Assembly: GCA_945860385.1 (NCBI GenBank)
Contig: CAMAQD010000019.1
Location: 1-63,251 of the forward strand
DNA length: 63,251 nt
Origin: Flavobacterium psychrophilum
GTDB taxonomy: Bacteria; Bacteroidota; Bacteroidia; Flavobacteriales; Flavobacteriaceae
Direction of reading: 5' to 3'
The translations under genes were made by a program, and so were the position numbers. Positions 24,837 through 35,512 of the stretch are shown here, piece by piece. Numbering within the stretch: position 1 is the first letter of the stretch; each line of letters starts with the position of its first letter. The notes under the pieces were generated by a model. That model did no database searches. It was not told where the DNA came from and saw only the letters and a list, made by a program, of their open reading frames with translations.

Positions 24837-26306
24837 CTATCCAATTTTTTTCATTGCCGTCATTGATTCTCGCAACCACGCTCCTACTTCTTCGATAGGA
24901 TGTTGACGAATTTCTTTGTTTACAGCTATAAGAATTGCGTTGTCAACACCATTTGAAGTGGAAAAAGGTTTGCCAATGATATTAGTTTCCACCGTTTTCA
25001 TAAACGCTGTCAATAATGGTTTACATGCGTGATCAAATAAATAACAACCGTATTCTGCAGTATCAGAGATAACACGATTCATTTCGAATAATTTTTTTCT
25101 GGCCACAGTATTGGCAATCAATGGCAATTCGTGTAGTGATTCGTAGTAAGCCGATTCTTCGATAATTCCTGACTCCGTCATTGTTTCGAAGGCTAGTTCT
25201 ACACCAGCTTTTACCATTGCAATCATCAAAACGCCGTTATCAAAATATTCTTGTTCAGAGATTGATGCTGTTGTTGGGACTGTTTTCTCAAAATTTGTTT
25301 CTCCCGTCGCTGCTCTCCAGGTCAATAAATTAACGTCATTATTAGCCCAGTCAATCATCATATTTCTTGAAAATTCTCCAGACATAATATCGTCCTGATG
25401 TTTTTGGAATAACGGACGCATTATATCCTTCAACTCCTCGGCAAGTTCAAAAGCCTCAATTTTTGAAGGATTGTTCAAACGATCCATCATATTGGTAATT
25501 CCACCGTGTTTCAAAGCCTCGGTAATAGTTTCCCAACCGTATTGAATTAATTTTGAAGCATATGCTGGTTCGATTCCTTTTTCGACCATTTTGTCAAAAC
25601 ACAAGATAGAACCAGTTTGCAACATTCCGCAAAGAATGGTTTGCTCACCCATTAAATCTGATTTTACTTCGGCAACGAAAGAAGATTTCAAAACTCCTGC
25701 TCTGTTTCCTCCTGTAGCTACTGCATATGCTTTGGCTTGAGCCAAACCTAAACCGTTTGGATCATTTTCAGGGTGAACAGCGATCAAGGTTGGTACACCG
25801 AAACCTCTTTTGTATTCTTCACGAACTTCAGAACCCGGACATTTTGGAGCGCACATAATAACGGTAATGTCTTTACGAATTTGCATTCCTTCTTCCACAA
25901 TATTGAAACCATGAGAATAAGCTAAAGTGGAATCTTTTTTCATCAAAGGCATAATGGCAGATACTACTGCAGTATGTTGTTTGTCAGGTGTAAGATTACA
26001 AACTAAATCAGCCGTTGGAATTAATTCCTCATAAGTTCCCACTTTGAAACCATTATCAGTAGCGTTGGTAAAAGAGGGTCTTTTTTGAGCTATTGCATCA
26101 GCTCGCAAAGCATAAGAAATATCTAAACCTGAATCTCTCATGTTCAAACCTTGGTTCAAACCTTGAGCTCCGCAACCTACGATAACTACTTTTTTTCCTT
26201 TAAGTGCTGATATTCCATCTGCAAATTCAGACTGATCCATAAATTCGCAAACGCCTAATTGTTCTAATTGTAATCTTAGTGGTAATGAATTGAAATAATT
26301 TGCCAT
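24837..26306 (-). CDS. ilvC: Ketol-acid reductoisomerase, class II
   Basis: 489 residues, the length of class II enzymes with a duplicated C-terminal domain. The NADPH-binding loop [16 protein letters not shown] is near residue 40, and the metal site glutamates fall in the knotted domain ([14 protein letters not shown], EEIVxxGAWLRES at the end). It converts acetolactate and acetohydroxybutyrate to the dihydroxy acids of valine and isoleucine synthesis. It is the last gene of a leuA-ilvD-ilvB-ilvN-ilvC operon. The spacer before it carries a heptamer repeat. Confidence 0.97.
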   Translation of the reverse strand: MANYFNSLPLRLQLEQLGVCEFMDQSEFADGISALKGKKVVIVGCGAQGLNQGLNMRDSGLDISYALRADAIAQKRPSFTNATDNGFKVGTYEELIPTADLVCNLTPDKQHTAVVSAIMPLMKKDSTLAYSHGFNIVEEGMQIRKDITVIMCAPKCPGSEVREEYKRGFGVPTLIAVHPENDPNGLGLAQAKAYAVATGGNRAGVLKSSFVAEVKSDLMGEQTILCGMLQTGSILCFDKMVEKGIEPAYASKLIQYGWETITEALKHGGITNMMDRLNNPSKIEAFELAEELKDIMRPLFQKHQDDIMSGEFSRNMMIDWANNDVNLLTWRAATGETNFEKTVPTTASISEQEYFDNGVLMIAMVKAGVELAFETMTESGIIEESAYYESLHELPLIANTVARKKLFEMNRVISDTAEYGCYLFDHACKPLLTAFMKTVETNIIGKPFSTSNGVDNAILIAVNKEIRQHPIEEVGAWLRESMTAMKKIG

Positions 26307-26345
26307 TTTCTAATATTTAATAATTGAATGATTTAAATTTTATGT

Positions 26346-26383
26346 TTTTGGTTTGCAACTTGCAGCCTGCTATCTGCCATCTG
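26346..26383. repeat. Heptamer-type repeat spacer between ilvN and ilvC
   Basis: GCAACTTGCAGCCTGCTATCTGCC-type words run into the ilvN stop codon: the last unit CTGCTAC (26381-26387) contains the stop itself (26384-26386). It belongs to the same family as the 43318 array. Confidence 0.75.
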
Positions 26384-26905
26384 CTACAGTTCTTCTAATA
26401 AAGTCGTTACTTCCATTTTTTCCTTGGAAACTGAAATTCTTCCGGAGCGCACAAATTGCATAATGCCGAAAGGTTTCAACTTATCATACAAGTCATTGAT
26501 TTCAGAACGTTTTCCCGATTTTGAAATCACAAAAAAGTCTCTCGAAACCGTTACAATTTCAGAATGACTTTCTTTGATGATGTTCTGGATTTGCCTTTCG
26601 TCGAATAATAAGCTGGATTCAATTTTGAAGATAGCACTTTCTAAGAAAATGGTTTCTTCATCAATATGATAAAAAGCTTTGATGACTTCGATTTGTTTTT
26701 CGATTTGGCCTACAATGTTTTGTACCCATTTTTCCGTAGTTTTCACTACGATAATGAATCGGGAAACGTTTTCTATTTCCGATTCGGATACATTTAAACT
26801 TAATATATTGATGTGACGTTTCAGGAATATTCCCGAAATTCTATTCAATAAACCAACGTTATTTTCTGAATAAACAGAAATAGTGAATATTTTATTTTCT
26901 TCCAT
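26384..26905 (-). CDS. ilvN: Acetolactate synthase small (regulatory) subunit
   Basis: 173 residues. An N-terminal ACT domain (FTISVYSENNVGLLNRISGIFLKRHINILSLNV) is followed by the ALS-small C-terminal domain. The glycine and asparagine that bind the inhibitor valine (NNVGLLNR) are present, so feedback control is likely kept. It starts 4 bases after the ilvB stop and activates and regulates IlvB. Confidence 0.95.
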   Translation of the reverse strand: MEENKIFTISVYSENNVGLLNRISGIFLKRHINILSLNVSESEIENVSRFIIVVKTTEKWVQNIVGQIEKQIEVIKAFYHIDEETIFLESAIFKIESSLLFDERQIQNIIKESHSEIVTVSRDFFVISKSGKRSEINDLYDKLKPFGIMQFVRSGRISVSKEKMEVTTLLEEL

Positions 26906-26909
26906 AATT

Positions 26910-28604
26910 TTAACTTAATCGCATTTCCGAAACTGAGGCTCCTGTTGGAATCATTGGGAATACATTGTTTTCTTTTTCTACCATAACTTCAAGGAAATAA
27001 GATTCTTTTGAAGCCAGCATTTCGGCAACAGCGCCATCCAATTCTTCTCTTTTAGTTACTTTTTTTGATTTGATGTGATAGCCTTCGGCAATAGCAACAA
27101 AGTTTGGGTTTGTCATTACTGTTGAAGCGTATCGGCTATCAAAAAACAATTCTTGCCATTGGCGTACCATTCCTAAAAACTCATTGTTAAGCACCACAAT
27201 TTTCACGGGAACTTTGGTTTGGAAAATGGTTCCTAATTCCTGAATCGTCATCTGAAAACCTCCATCGCCAATAATAGCTACCACTTCGCGATCAGGTCTT
27301 CCCATTTTGGCACCAATAGCCGCAGGTAAAGCAAATCCCATTGTTCCTAATCCTCCAGAAGTAATGTTACTTTTGGTCGAATTGAATTTGGCATAACGAC
27401 AAGCAAACATTTGGTGTTGTCCCACATCCGAAACGATAATAGCATCTCCTTTAGAATGTTTGTTAATCATTTCAATCGTTTCTCCCATAGAAATTCCACC
27501 ATTGGTTGGAGTTAACTCTTCGTTGATAACAGCATTAAATTCGATTTTATATTTTTCTTTGAATTTGTTGTGCCAAGACTCGTGCGTTTTGTTTTCGATA
27601 AGAGGAATCAAGGCTTGCAAAGATTCTTTTACATCAGCCAAAACGGCTACAGTTGTTTTTACGTTTTTATCGATTTCAGCAGGGTCAATTTCGAAGTGAA
27701 TTACTTTGGCTTGTTTGGCATAAGTGGCCAGATTTCCGGTAACACGGTCATCAAAACGCATTCCGAGTGCAATTAAAACATCACATTCGTTGGTTAGTAA
27801 ATTAGGACCGTAATTTCCATGCATTCCTAACATTCCCACATTCAAAGGGTGGTCTGTTGGCAAAGCCGAAAGTCCTAAAATTGTCCAGGCTGCTGGAATT
27901 GCTGATTTTTCTATAAGTTCTTTTAATTCAGCTTCGGCTTGACTCAAAATAATTCCTTGACCAAAGATAATGTATGGTTTTTTGGCATTATTGATTAATT
28001 CAGCCGCTGCTGCAACTTTCTCCAAATTTAAAGCAGGTTTAGGAGTATAGCTTCTAATTCCTGTACATTTTTTATAACTGAAATCAATTTTGTCGAATTG
28101 AGCATTTTTTGTAATGTCAATTAAAACAGGACCTGGACGACCGGTTCTTGCAATAAAAAAAGCTTTGGCAATGATTTCTGGAATTTCAGAAGCTTCTGTG
28201 ATTTGGTAATTCCATTTGGTTACTGGTGTCGAAATCCCGATAATATCCGTTTCCTGAAAAGCATCAGAACCCAATAAATGTTTTCCTACTTGACCTGTAA
28301 TGCAAACCATTGGAGTGGAATCGATTTGCGCATCGGCAATTCCTGTAACTAAATTGGTGGCTCCCGGACCTGAAGTCGCAATGGCAACCCCTACTTTTCC
28401 TGTCGCTCTTGCATACCCTTGAGCAGCGTGAGTCGCACCTTGTTCGTGTCGTACTAAAACGTGGTGTAACTCCTCTTTAAATTTATATAATTCGTCATAA
28501 ACCGGCATTATGGCTCCACCAGGATAGCCGTAAACCAAGTCTACGCCTTCTTCAAGTAAGCATCTAATAACAGCTTCTGCACCTGATATTTTATTATTTT
28601 CCAT
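26910..28604 (-). CDS. ilvB: Acetolactate synthase large subunit
   Basis: A 564-residue thiamine-diphosphate enzyme. The N-terminal glutamate region YGYPGGAIMPVYDEL and HEQGATHAAQGYAR is present. The TPP-Mg motif GDGGFQMTIQELGT leads to NNEFLGMVRQWQ. It condenses two pyruvates, or pyruvate with 2-oxobutyrate. It lies third in the ilv operon. The 119-base spacer between it and ilvD carries two repeat types. Confidence 0.97.
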   Translation of the reverse strand: MENNKISGAEAVIRCLLEEGVDLVYGYPGGAIMPVYDELYKFKEELHHVLVRHEQGATHAAQGYARATGKVGVAIATSGPGATNLVTGIADAQIDSTPMVCITGQVGKHLLGSDAFQETDIIGISTPVTKWNYQITEASEIPEIIAKAFFIARTGRPGPVLIDITKNAQFDKIDFSYKKCTGIRSYTPKPALNLEKVAAAAELINNAKKPYIIFGQGIILSQAEAELKELIEKSAIPAAWTILGLSALPTDHPLNVGMLGMHGNYGPNLLTNECDVLIALGMRFDDRVTGNLATYAKQAKVIHFEIDPAEIDKNVKTTVAVLADVKESLQALIPLIENKTHESWHNKFKEKYKIEFNAVINEELTPTNGGISMGETIEMINKHSKGDAIIVSDVGQHQMFACRYAKFNSTKSNITSGGLGTMGFALPAAIGAKMGRPDREVVAIIGDGGFQMTIQELGTIFQTKVPVKIVVLNNEFLGMVRQWQELFFDSRYASTVMTNPNFVAIAEGYHIKSKKVTKREELDGAVAEMLASKESYFLEVMVEKENNVFPMIPTGASVSEMRLS

Positions 28605-28617
28605 TTTATCTTTTTTT

Positions 28618-28723
28618 CCTCACCCTAGCCCTTTACAACGGAGAGGGAGCCGAAGCTGGCAAAGGTGAATTAATACTTTTTATTATATTTTAATCTGCAA
28701 TCTGCAACCTGCAACCTGCAATC
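28618..28723. repeat. Composite repeat spacer between ilvD and ilvB
   Basis: 28618-28672 holds a CTCACCCTAGCCCTTTAC ... GGAGAGGGAGCCGAAGC imperfect palindrome, GC-rich for this genome. 28692-28719 holds heptamers (CTGCAAT/CTGCAAC), ending about 4 bases before the ilvD stop codon (28724-28726). Confidence 0.75.
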
Positions 28724-30397
28724 TTACTTATCCGTTACACATCCTGTAGAGGCACTGGAAACTGATCTTGCATATTTTAATAGAACTCCTTTAGTTGCTT
28801 TTAATTCAGGTTGAACCCAATTAGCCAATCTTTCGGCATATTCTGCATCTGGGATTTTTAGATTGATGGTGTTTTTTACCGCATCAATGGCTATTATATC
28901 TCCGTTTTCTATTAAAGCAATTCCTCCCCCGTCGTAGGCTTCTGGAGTAATGTGACCAACCACAAAACCGTGTGATCCACCTGAAAAACGACCATCAGTA
29001 ATCAAAGCTACTTTATCTCCTAATCCAGCTCCCATAATGGCAGAGGTTGGTTTTAACATTTCTGGCATTCCAGGCCCGCCTTTTGGACCACAATACCGAA
29101 TGACGACTACATCACCGGGTTTGATTAGACCTTTTTCTAATCCTGGTATTACAGTAAATTCACTTTCGAAAACGACAGCAGTTCCTTCGAAATATTCGCC
29201 TTCTTTTCCACTAATTTTTGCCACACAACCCTCAGAAGCTAAGTTTCCGTATAGGATTTGAATATTCCCTGAAGATTTCAATGCATTTTTGATCTCGAAA
29301 ATTACTTCTTGACCTTCTTCTAAATCAGGTACTGATGCTAAATTTTCGGCCACTGTTTTTCCGGTAACGGTCAAACATTCGCCATGAATAAAACCTTCTT
29401 TCAATAAATATTTCAACACAGCTGGAACGCCTCCAACGGCGTGTAAATCTTCCATCATGAATTTTCCGCTTGGTTTCAAATCAGCCAAAACGGGTGTTTT
29501 ATCGCTAATGGCTTGAAAATCATCCAATGTAATTTCAATGTCAACAGAGTGCGCCATAGCAATTAAGTGCATGACAGCATTGGTTGAACCTCCTAAAACG
29601 GCAACAATAGTAATTGCATTTTCAAAAGCCTTACGAGTCATAATATCCGTAGGCTTAATATCTTTTTCTAATAAAATACGAATAGCTTTTCCGGCATCTT
29701 CACATTCTTTTAATTTATCTTGACTTACCGCAGGATTTGAAGAGCTATAAGGTAAACTCATTCCCAATGCTTCAATGGCAGAGGCCATGGTATTGGCAGT
29801 ATACATTCCACCGCAAGCACCTGGACCTGGACAAGAATTTTTGATCACTCCTTTGAAATCTTCATCAGAGATAGTCTTTTTGAATTTTTTTCCTAAAGCT
29901 TCAAAAGCCGAAACGATATTAAGGTGTTCCCCTTTCCATCTTCCGGAGTGAATAGTTCCGCCATAAACCATAATGGCCGGACGATTGACTCTTCCCATTG
30001 CTATTAAAGCTCCAGGCATATTTTTATCACAACCAGGAATAGCAATCAAACCATCATAAAACTGCGCTCCCATTACGGTTTCAATAGAATCGGCGATAAC
30101 GTCACGAGAAACTAATGAAAAACGCATGCCTTCAGTTCCGTTTGAAATTCCATCGCTTACGCCAATAGTATTAAAAATTAATCCTACTAAATCGGCATCC
30201 CAAACTCCTTTTTTAACATCTTTTGCAAGGTCATTCAAGTGCATATTGCAGGTATTGCCTTCATAGCCCATACTAACAATCCCGACCTGTGCTTTATTCA
30301 AATCTTCTTCAGTCAAACCAATTCCATATAGCATGGCTTGAGCCGCAGGTTGCGTTATATCTTGAGTAATGGTTTTACTGTATTTATTTAATTCCAT
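28724..30397 (-). CDS. ilvD: Dihydroxy-acid dehydratase
   Basis: 557 residues with the iron-sulfur cysteines of the IlvD/Edd family: [10 protein letters not shown] and [18 protein letters not shown]. The substrate region near the end is [13 protein letters not shown]. It dehydrates the dihydroxy acids to 2-oxo acids in valine and isoleucine synthesis. It lies 22 bases downstream of leuA. Confidence 0.97.
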   Translation of the reverse strand: MELNKYSKTITQDITQPAAQAMLYGIGLTEEDLNKAQVGIVSMGYEGNTCNMHLNDLAKDVKKGVWDADLVGLIFNTIGVSDGISNGTEGMRFSLVSRDVIADSIETVMGAQFYDGLIAIPGCDKNMPGALIAMGRVNRPAIMVYGGTIHSGRWKGEHLNIVSAFEALGKKFKKTISDEDFKGVIKNSCPGPGACGGMYTANTMASAIEALGMSLPYSSSNPAVSQDKLKECEDAGKAIRILLEKDIKPTDIMTRKAFENAITIVAVLGGSTNAVMHLIAMAHSVDIEITLDDFQAISDKTPVLADLKPSGKFMMEDLHAVGGVPAVLKYLLKEGFIHGECLTVTGKTVAENLASVPDLEEGQEVIFEIKNALKSSGNIQILYGNLASEGCVAKISGKEGEYFEGTAVVFESEFTVIPGLEKGLIKPGDVVVIRYCGPKGGPGMPEMLKPTSAIMGAGLGDKVALITDGRFSGGSHGFVVGHITPEAYDGGGIALIENGDIIAIDAVKNTINLKIPDAEYAERLANWVQPELKATKGVLLKYARSVSSASTGCVTDK

Positions 30398-30419
30398 TGT
30401 ATGTTTTCTTACTAATTTA

Positions 30420-31595
30420 TTATTTGTAGATTAAATCACAAGTAATATTACTTGCCTCTATGATGATATGAATATCAGTGTCCAAAACCTCTTTCTTAAT
30501 ATCAGCGAATTTCAGGAATTCTTCATAAACTATGTCCAATTGTACTTTTGTCAATTCATAACCCACTTTTTTCGCTCTGTAAGCCAGTGCTGCTCTACCA
30601 CTTCTCGCAGTTAGAATGATGGAAGATTCATTCACACCAACTTCAAGAGGATCCATAATTTCATAGGTTTCTCTATTTTTAATTACACCATCTTGGTGAA
30701 TTCCTGAACTGTGTGAAAAAGCATTAGATCCTACGATGGCTTTATTAGGTTGCACAATCATACCCATACTTTCAGAAACAAATCGGCTCATTTCGTTCAA
30801 TTGTCGGGTATTGATACTTGTATCTAAATTCAAATAGGGATGTTGTTTCAAGACCATCACAACTTCTTCTAGTGCTGTGTTTCCTGCTCTTTCCCCTATT
30901 CCGTTGATAGTACATTCTATTTGTCTGGCACCGTTAATAACACCAGCAATCGAATTGGCTGTAGCCATTCCTAAATCATTATGGCAATGACACGACAAAA
31001 TTACTTTATCGATGCCTTTTACGTTTTCTTTCAGGTATTTTATTTTAGCTCCATATTCTTCAGGCAAACAATATCCTGTTGTATCAGGAATATTCAATAC
31101 GGTAGCTCCCGATTTTATGACTTCTTCACAGACTCGCGCTAAGAAATCATTTTCAGTTCGACCTGCATCTTCCGCATAAAATTCTACATCCTCAACAAAC
31201 GATTTAGCGTAAGAAACGGCATATTTTGCTCTGGCAATAATGTCTTCTCTGGTAGTATTTAATTTGTGTACAATATGAGAATTGGAGGTTCCGATTCCGG
31301 TATGAATTCGGGGTCTTTTAGCGTATTTCAAAGCTGCCGCTGCCACATCAATATCGTTTTTGATGGCTCTGGTAAGCCCGCAAACAGTGGCATTTTTTAT
31401 AAGTTTACTAATTTCTGAAACGGATAAAAAATCACCCGGACTGGATACAGGAAAACCAGCTTCAATGACATCAACTCCCATTTCGTCGAGTCGCTTGGCG
31501 ATCTCTAATTTTTGTTCGGTATCTAATTTACATCCTGGGACCTGTTCACCGTCTCTTAAAGTGGTATCAAAAATTTGGACTTTCTCTCTATTCAT
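30420..31595 (-). CDS. leuA: 2-isopropylmalate synthase, short form
   Basis: 391 residues with the DRE-TIM motif [14 protein letters not shown] at the N-terminus and the metal histidines in [14 protein letters not shown]. The family's C-terminal leucine-binding regulatory domain (about 120 further residues) is missing, because the protein ends shortly after the TIM barrel subdomains (FADIKKEV...). Homocitrate or citramalate synthase activity cannot be excluded, but the ilv context supports LeuA. It is first in the operon. leuB, leuC and leuD are not in the window. Confidence 0.88.
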   Translation of the reverse strand: MNREKVQIFDTTLRDGEQVPGCKLDTEQKLEIAKRLDEMGVDVIEAGFPVSSPGDFLSVSEISKLIKNATVCGLTRAIKNDIDVAAAALKYAKRPRIHTGIGTSNSHIVHKLNTTREDIIARAKYAVSYAKSFVEDVEFYAEDAGRTENDFLARVCEEVIKSGATVLNIPDTTGYCLPEEYGAKIKYLKENVKGIDKVILSCHCHNDLGMATANSIAGVINGARQIECTINGIGERAGNTALEEVVMVLKQHPYLNLDTSINTRQLNEMSRFVSESMGMIVQPNKAIVGSNAFSHSSGIHQDGVIKNRETYEIMDPLEVGVNESSIILTARSGRAALAYRAKKVGYELTKVQLDIVYEEFLKFADIKKEVLDTDIHIIIEASNITCDLIYK

Positions 31596-31629
31596 TTTAA
31601 AATATTTAATGTAATTTCACATCTTTGAA

Positions 31630-31637
31630 CAAAAATA
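31630..31637 (-). promoter_or_regulatory. -7 box TATTTTTG for the leuA-ilv operon
   Basis: On the minus strand TATTTTTG fits TAnnTTTG, 34 bases before the leuA ATG. The -33 position reads TTTT rather than TTG. There is no obvious leader peptide or T-box-like structure before leuA. Confidence 0.45.
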
Positions 31638-31748
31638 GATTTCATTCTTTCATAATAAAATTCATTTTTGTGAATTATACTGTTTATAAAGGACTTAAAA
31701 ACTTTGTAAATACCTTAAAAACAATACGTTACTATACTATATTTTACA

Positions 31749-33293
31749 ATGGCTAACCATCAAAAAGATTCACTATTTGTTTTAATTAAATCACTTTCAA
31801 AGTCCGAAAAAAGACAATTTAAGATTTTCGCAAGTCGTCTAGAAACGAGTTCTAACACAAAATTTATCGAATTATTCAATGTTTTAGACAAATCGGAAAG
31901 CTATGATGAAAAAATTATCCTGAAAAGTGGAATCATCAAAAAAGCACAATTATCCAATCTCAAATCGTATTTATACAAACAAATATTAGTGAGTATTCGG
32001 TTGAATATTCCAAGCCAAAACATTCGCTATCAATTAAGAGAGCAAATTGATTTTGCTGCCATTTTATACAATAAAGGGTTGTACAAGCAGAGTTTGAAAA
32101 TTTTGGATAAAACCAAGCAACAAGCACTGGAAAATGACGAAAAATATATGGCTTATGAGATTGTCGAATTCGAAAAACTAATCGAATCGCAATACATTAC
32201 CCGAAGTATGCAGGGTCGCGCCGATGAACTCGTCATTCAGGCCAAAGAACTGAATTACAAAAATACGATTTCGAGTAAATTATCAAATTTATCGCTGCAA
32301 TTGTATGGCATCATGCTCAAAACAGGCTATGTCAAAAGCGATGAAGAACACCAATATATTGACGATTATTTTAAGAAACACATCTCTAAATTCGACGAGA
32401 AAAAATTTGGCTTTCGGGAACGCTATTGGTATTTTAATGCTAATTTGTGGCGCAGTTTCTTAGTTCAGGATTTCTTGTCCTGTTATAAATTTTCGCACAA
32501 ATGGGTGACGCTTTTTTACGACAATAGGAATATGATTTTCCTCAATCCCGTGTTTTTCCTGAAAGGAAATCATTATCTATTGGAGTCACTTTTTATGTTG
32601 AAATACAAGACCAATTTCAAGAAATATTTAGAGCTGCTGGAAGAAACTATCAACGATCCGCAGTTTCCTGTAAATGATAATATTACTTCTTTATCCTTCC
32701 TGTATTTGTACAACAACAAGCTGAATTACCACATTCTGGAAGGTACTTTTGCCGAAAGTGAATACCTGATTCCGGAAGTATTAGACAAAATAAACCTGCA
32801 CTCGGAGCACCTGGACGAGCATCACGAAATGTTGTTTTACTATAAAATTGCCTGTATTTATTTTGGTAACGAAAAGTACAACGAATGCGTATTTTATCTC
32901 GAAAAAATAATCAATAACAAAAACCTGTATGTTCGAGAGGACTTGGCTTGTTTCGCCCGATTGTTGTGCTTGATTGCCCATTACGAATCAGGGAAAGACT
33001 TCAACTTAGAAAATCAGTTGGTGAGCACCTATAAATTCCTGATAAAAATGAATGATTTGCACGAAGTACAAAAGGAAATCATTCGCTTTTTGAAAAAATT
33101 AAGCACCATTTATCCAAGTGACATCAAAAAAGAGTTTATCAAAGTAAAAGAACGTTTTGTAGAATTGGAAAAAAACACTTATGAGAAAAGAGCGTTCCTT
33201 TACCTCGACATCATTTCCTGGCTCGAAAGCAAAATCGAAAACCGAAAAATAAGCGATATTATTAAGGAGAAAGCGAAGTTGAGTAATAGGTAA
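31749..33293 (+). CDS. TPR-like helical repeat protein, hypothetical
   Basis: A 514-residue, wholly helical protein without signal peptide or membrane segments. Several stretches look like degenerate tetratricopeptide helix pairs (AAILYNKGLYKQSLKILDK, YYKIACIYFGNEKYNECVFYLEKI). The N-terminus (LIKSLSKSEKRQFKIFASR) resembles a family common in flavobacteria whose function I do not know. It stands alone, divergent from leuA, and is followed by a terminator. Confidence 0.8.
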   Translation: MANHQKDSLFVLIKSLSKSEKRQFKIFASRLETSSNTKFIELFNVLDKSESYDEKIILKSGIIKKAQLSNLKSYLYKQILVSIRLNIPSQNIRYQLREQIDFAAILYNKGLYKQSLKILDKTKQQALENDEKYMAYEIVEFEKLIESQYITRSMQGRADELVIQAKELNYKNTISSKLSNLSLQLYGIMLKTGYVKSDEEHQYIDDYFKKHISKFDEKKFGFRERYWYFNANLWRSFLVQDFLSCYKFSHKWVTLFYDNRNMIFLNPVFFLKGNHYLLESLFMLKYKTNFKKYLELLEETINDPQFPVNDNITSLSFLYLYNNKLNYHILEGTFAESEYLIPEVLDKINLHSEHLDEHHEMLFYYKIACIYFGNEKYNECVFYLEKIINNKNLYVREDLACFARLLCLIAHYESGKDFNLENQLVSTYKFLIKMNDLHEVQKEIIRFLKKLSTIYPSDIKKEFIKVKERFVELEKNTYEKRAFLYLDIISWLESKIENRKISDIIKEKAKLSNR

Positions 33294-33317
33294 ATTTGAG
33301 GATTATCAGAAAATTAT

Positions 33318-33363
33318 AACTCATTTTTAAAATTCAAATTTAGGAAAAAATGAGTTGTTTTTA
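33318..33363. terminator. Terminator after the TPR-like gene
   Basis: AACTCATTTTT (33318-33328) pairs with AAAAATGAGTT (33346-33356), then GTTTTTATT. It lies between the convergent TPR-like gene and the restriction operon and can serve both. Confidence 0.7.
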
Positions 33364-33392
33364 TTCAACGTTGTAGGATTTACAAAACTATG

Positions 33393-35510
33393 TTACAACT
33401 CCCCTTTAAACGCTTGGTCTAACAAACTGCTTTTTAATGCTTTTAGGTTTTGGAGTTTAGTTTGAATTTCGTTAATAATCTCATTTGCTTTTTCTGTTAT
33501 CAATTTTATTGTTGAAACTATTTTTTCTTGTTCGCTTATTGAATTTGGCAAAGGAATTTTTATTGACAGCAAATCTTTATCAGAAATTGCAGGATATTGA
33601 GCTCCTTTTATAAATGGAACAATTAATTCTTGTACTTTTTCGGAAGTTAAATAATAAAATAAAAATTCATTGTTTAGCTTTTTTGCAATTGGTCTTAAAA
33701 CACAAAAACCTGTTGATGCAATTGGATTTGTATAATCCTCATTTATAATTGCAATATTTTTTAAATTTGGTCTCGTTGTCGCAAACACAATATCACCCAA
33801 TTTAACCTCTTTTTTTGCTCTACTTGGTGCTTCTTTTCCTTTGAGTATTTTTGGAGAATTGATAGTGTAATTTTGATTATTGATTGATGAAATATCAATG
33901 TATGTAAATTCATTTTCATTAAAAACTATTATTGGATTTACGTTATTAGTTTTTTCTAAAAGCGAACCAATTGTAACTTCTCTACAAGTTAATTTACCAA
34001 ACTCTTCGTCCAAAACACAAAACGTTTCTATTTGGTTCATAAAATCATTAATTTTTAAATCGCTTTCTTTTATTTTAGAAAGTATTTTTTTAGGTGTTAA
34101 ATGTTCTACTTCAACTACTTTATGAGGGTTTTTGGCACTTATGTCATAGTCCACAATGTCTTTTACATCAACTGTCCAATCGTTGCAACCGTCATTTGTT
34201 TTGGCATTGGTAGTGTTGCGTTTATAGGGATTGTGAAAGAGTTCTACAAATTCTTCAAGATGCTCGTAAGTAATGGGTTTGTTTTTAGTTAGTTTGCTTG
34301 CTGGCGTTACATCATAATACCAAATTTTAGACGTGGCACCTTTTCGGTCAAAATACAAAATATTGGTTTTCACACCGCTATACGGCAAGAAAACGCCACT
34401 GGGCAAACTTACTATAGTGTGAACATTAAAGTTTTCTAGCAAATTTTGTTTTATGGTTTTAAAAGCATTGTTGGTTTGAAACAAAACGCCTTCGGGTATA
34501 ATAATAGCTGCTCTTCCTTCTAGTTTTAGCATCTTCATAAAATGCTGTATAAAAAGCATTTCGGTAGCATTGGTTTCTACGGGGAAATTTTGTTGCACTT
34601 GTGGTTTTTCTTTTCCTCCAAATGGAGGATTGGCAAGAATAATGTTGTGTCTGTCTTTTTCTTGAAAATCTCTAATGTTTTGAGTTAAAGTATTCCCTTT
34701 GTACACATTTGGACTTTCTATACCGTGAAGAATCATATTCATCATTCCCATTACGTAACCCAATGATGTTTTTTCGAGTCCGTAAAACGTATTTTGCTGA
34801 ATCGTTTCCCAATCGGAAGCCGAATATTTGGTCTTTTTTTCGGGTTTGGTCAAAAAATCAAAAGCTTCCACCAAAAAACCTGCACTTCCCACAGCACCGT
34901 CATAAATGCTTTCTCCAACTTGCGGATTAATGGTTTCTACCATTGCTTTTATAATGGCTCTTGGTGTTTAAAACTCACCAGAATTTCCGCCATCTGACCC
35001 CATTCCTTTCAGTAGGTTTTCATAAATATGTGACAATTCAAAAAGCTCGTCAGAACTTTGAAAATCTAATGCGTCAATTATATCTAATACTTCTCGCAAA
35101 GTGTGTCCGCTTGCAATACGATTGTCAAGATATTCAAAAATAGCCCCAATTTTATATTTTATAGATTTTGGATCGTTAGCAATGGCTTTAAAACTTTCGA
35201 GATATGGAAATAAAGTTTTGTTTACAAATTCGATTAAATCTTTACCTGTTAAAGCACGTTTTACATCAATTTTTCCATTTTCATCTTTTGGACACGCCCA
35301 ATTTTCCCAACGCAAATCTTTACGAATTACATATTCATATTCTTTGCCATCAAGAATGGCTTCGTCGGCTTTGTTAATTTCAAAATCGTTTAAGAATTTC
35401 AGAAACAAAATCCACGAAATTTGTTCGGTGTAGTGCATTGCACCACTTATTCCATCATCGCGTCTTAAAATATCGGTTATTCTATCTATTTTGTTTTGTA
35501 TTTCGCTCAT
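33393..35510 (-). pseudogene. hsdM: Type I DNA methyltransferase fused to a half specificity subunit (HsdM-HsdS), broken by one stop
   Basis: Read through one TAA (34968-34970), this encodes about 705 residues: the HsdM N-terminal helical domain (1-180, ending GSDGGNSGEF), the N6-adenine methylase domain (DGAVGSAGFL and NPPF motifs), and from about residue 500 a single HsdS target-recognition domain with a coiled-coil tail (IPLPNSISEQEKIV...). In intact relatives GEF is followed by YTPRAIIKAM. Here TTT-TAA-ACA-CCA leaves the frame unchanged, so one base change (TAT or TAC to TAA) explains the break. The downstream half may restart at the ATG at 34943, giving two polypeptides. It lies 2 bases after the AAA-TOPRIM gene. 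No separate hsdS is present. Confidence 0.85.
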
Positions 35511-35512
35511 TA

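Noticed and set aside
34101..35433. Plus-strand frames opposite the hsdM-hsdS gene, up to 110 codons
   Set aside because: They are shadows of a conserved methylase gene read on the other strand.
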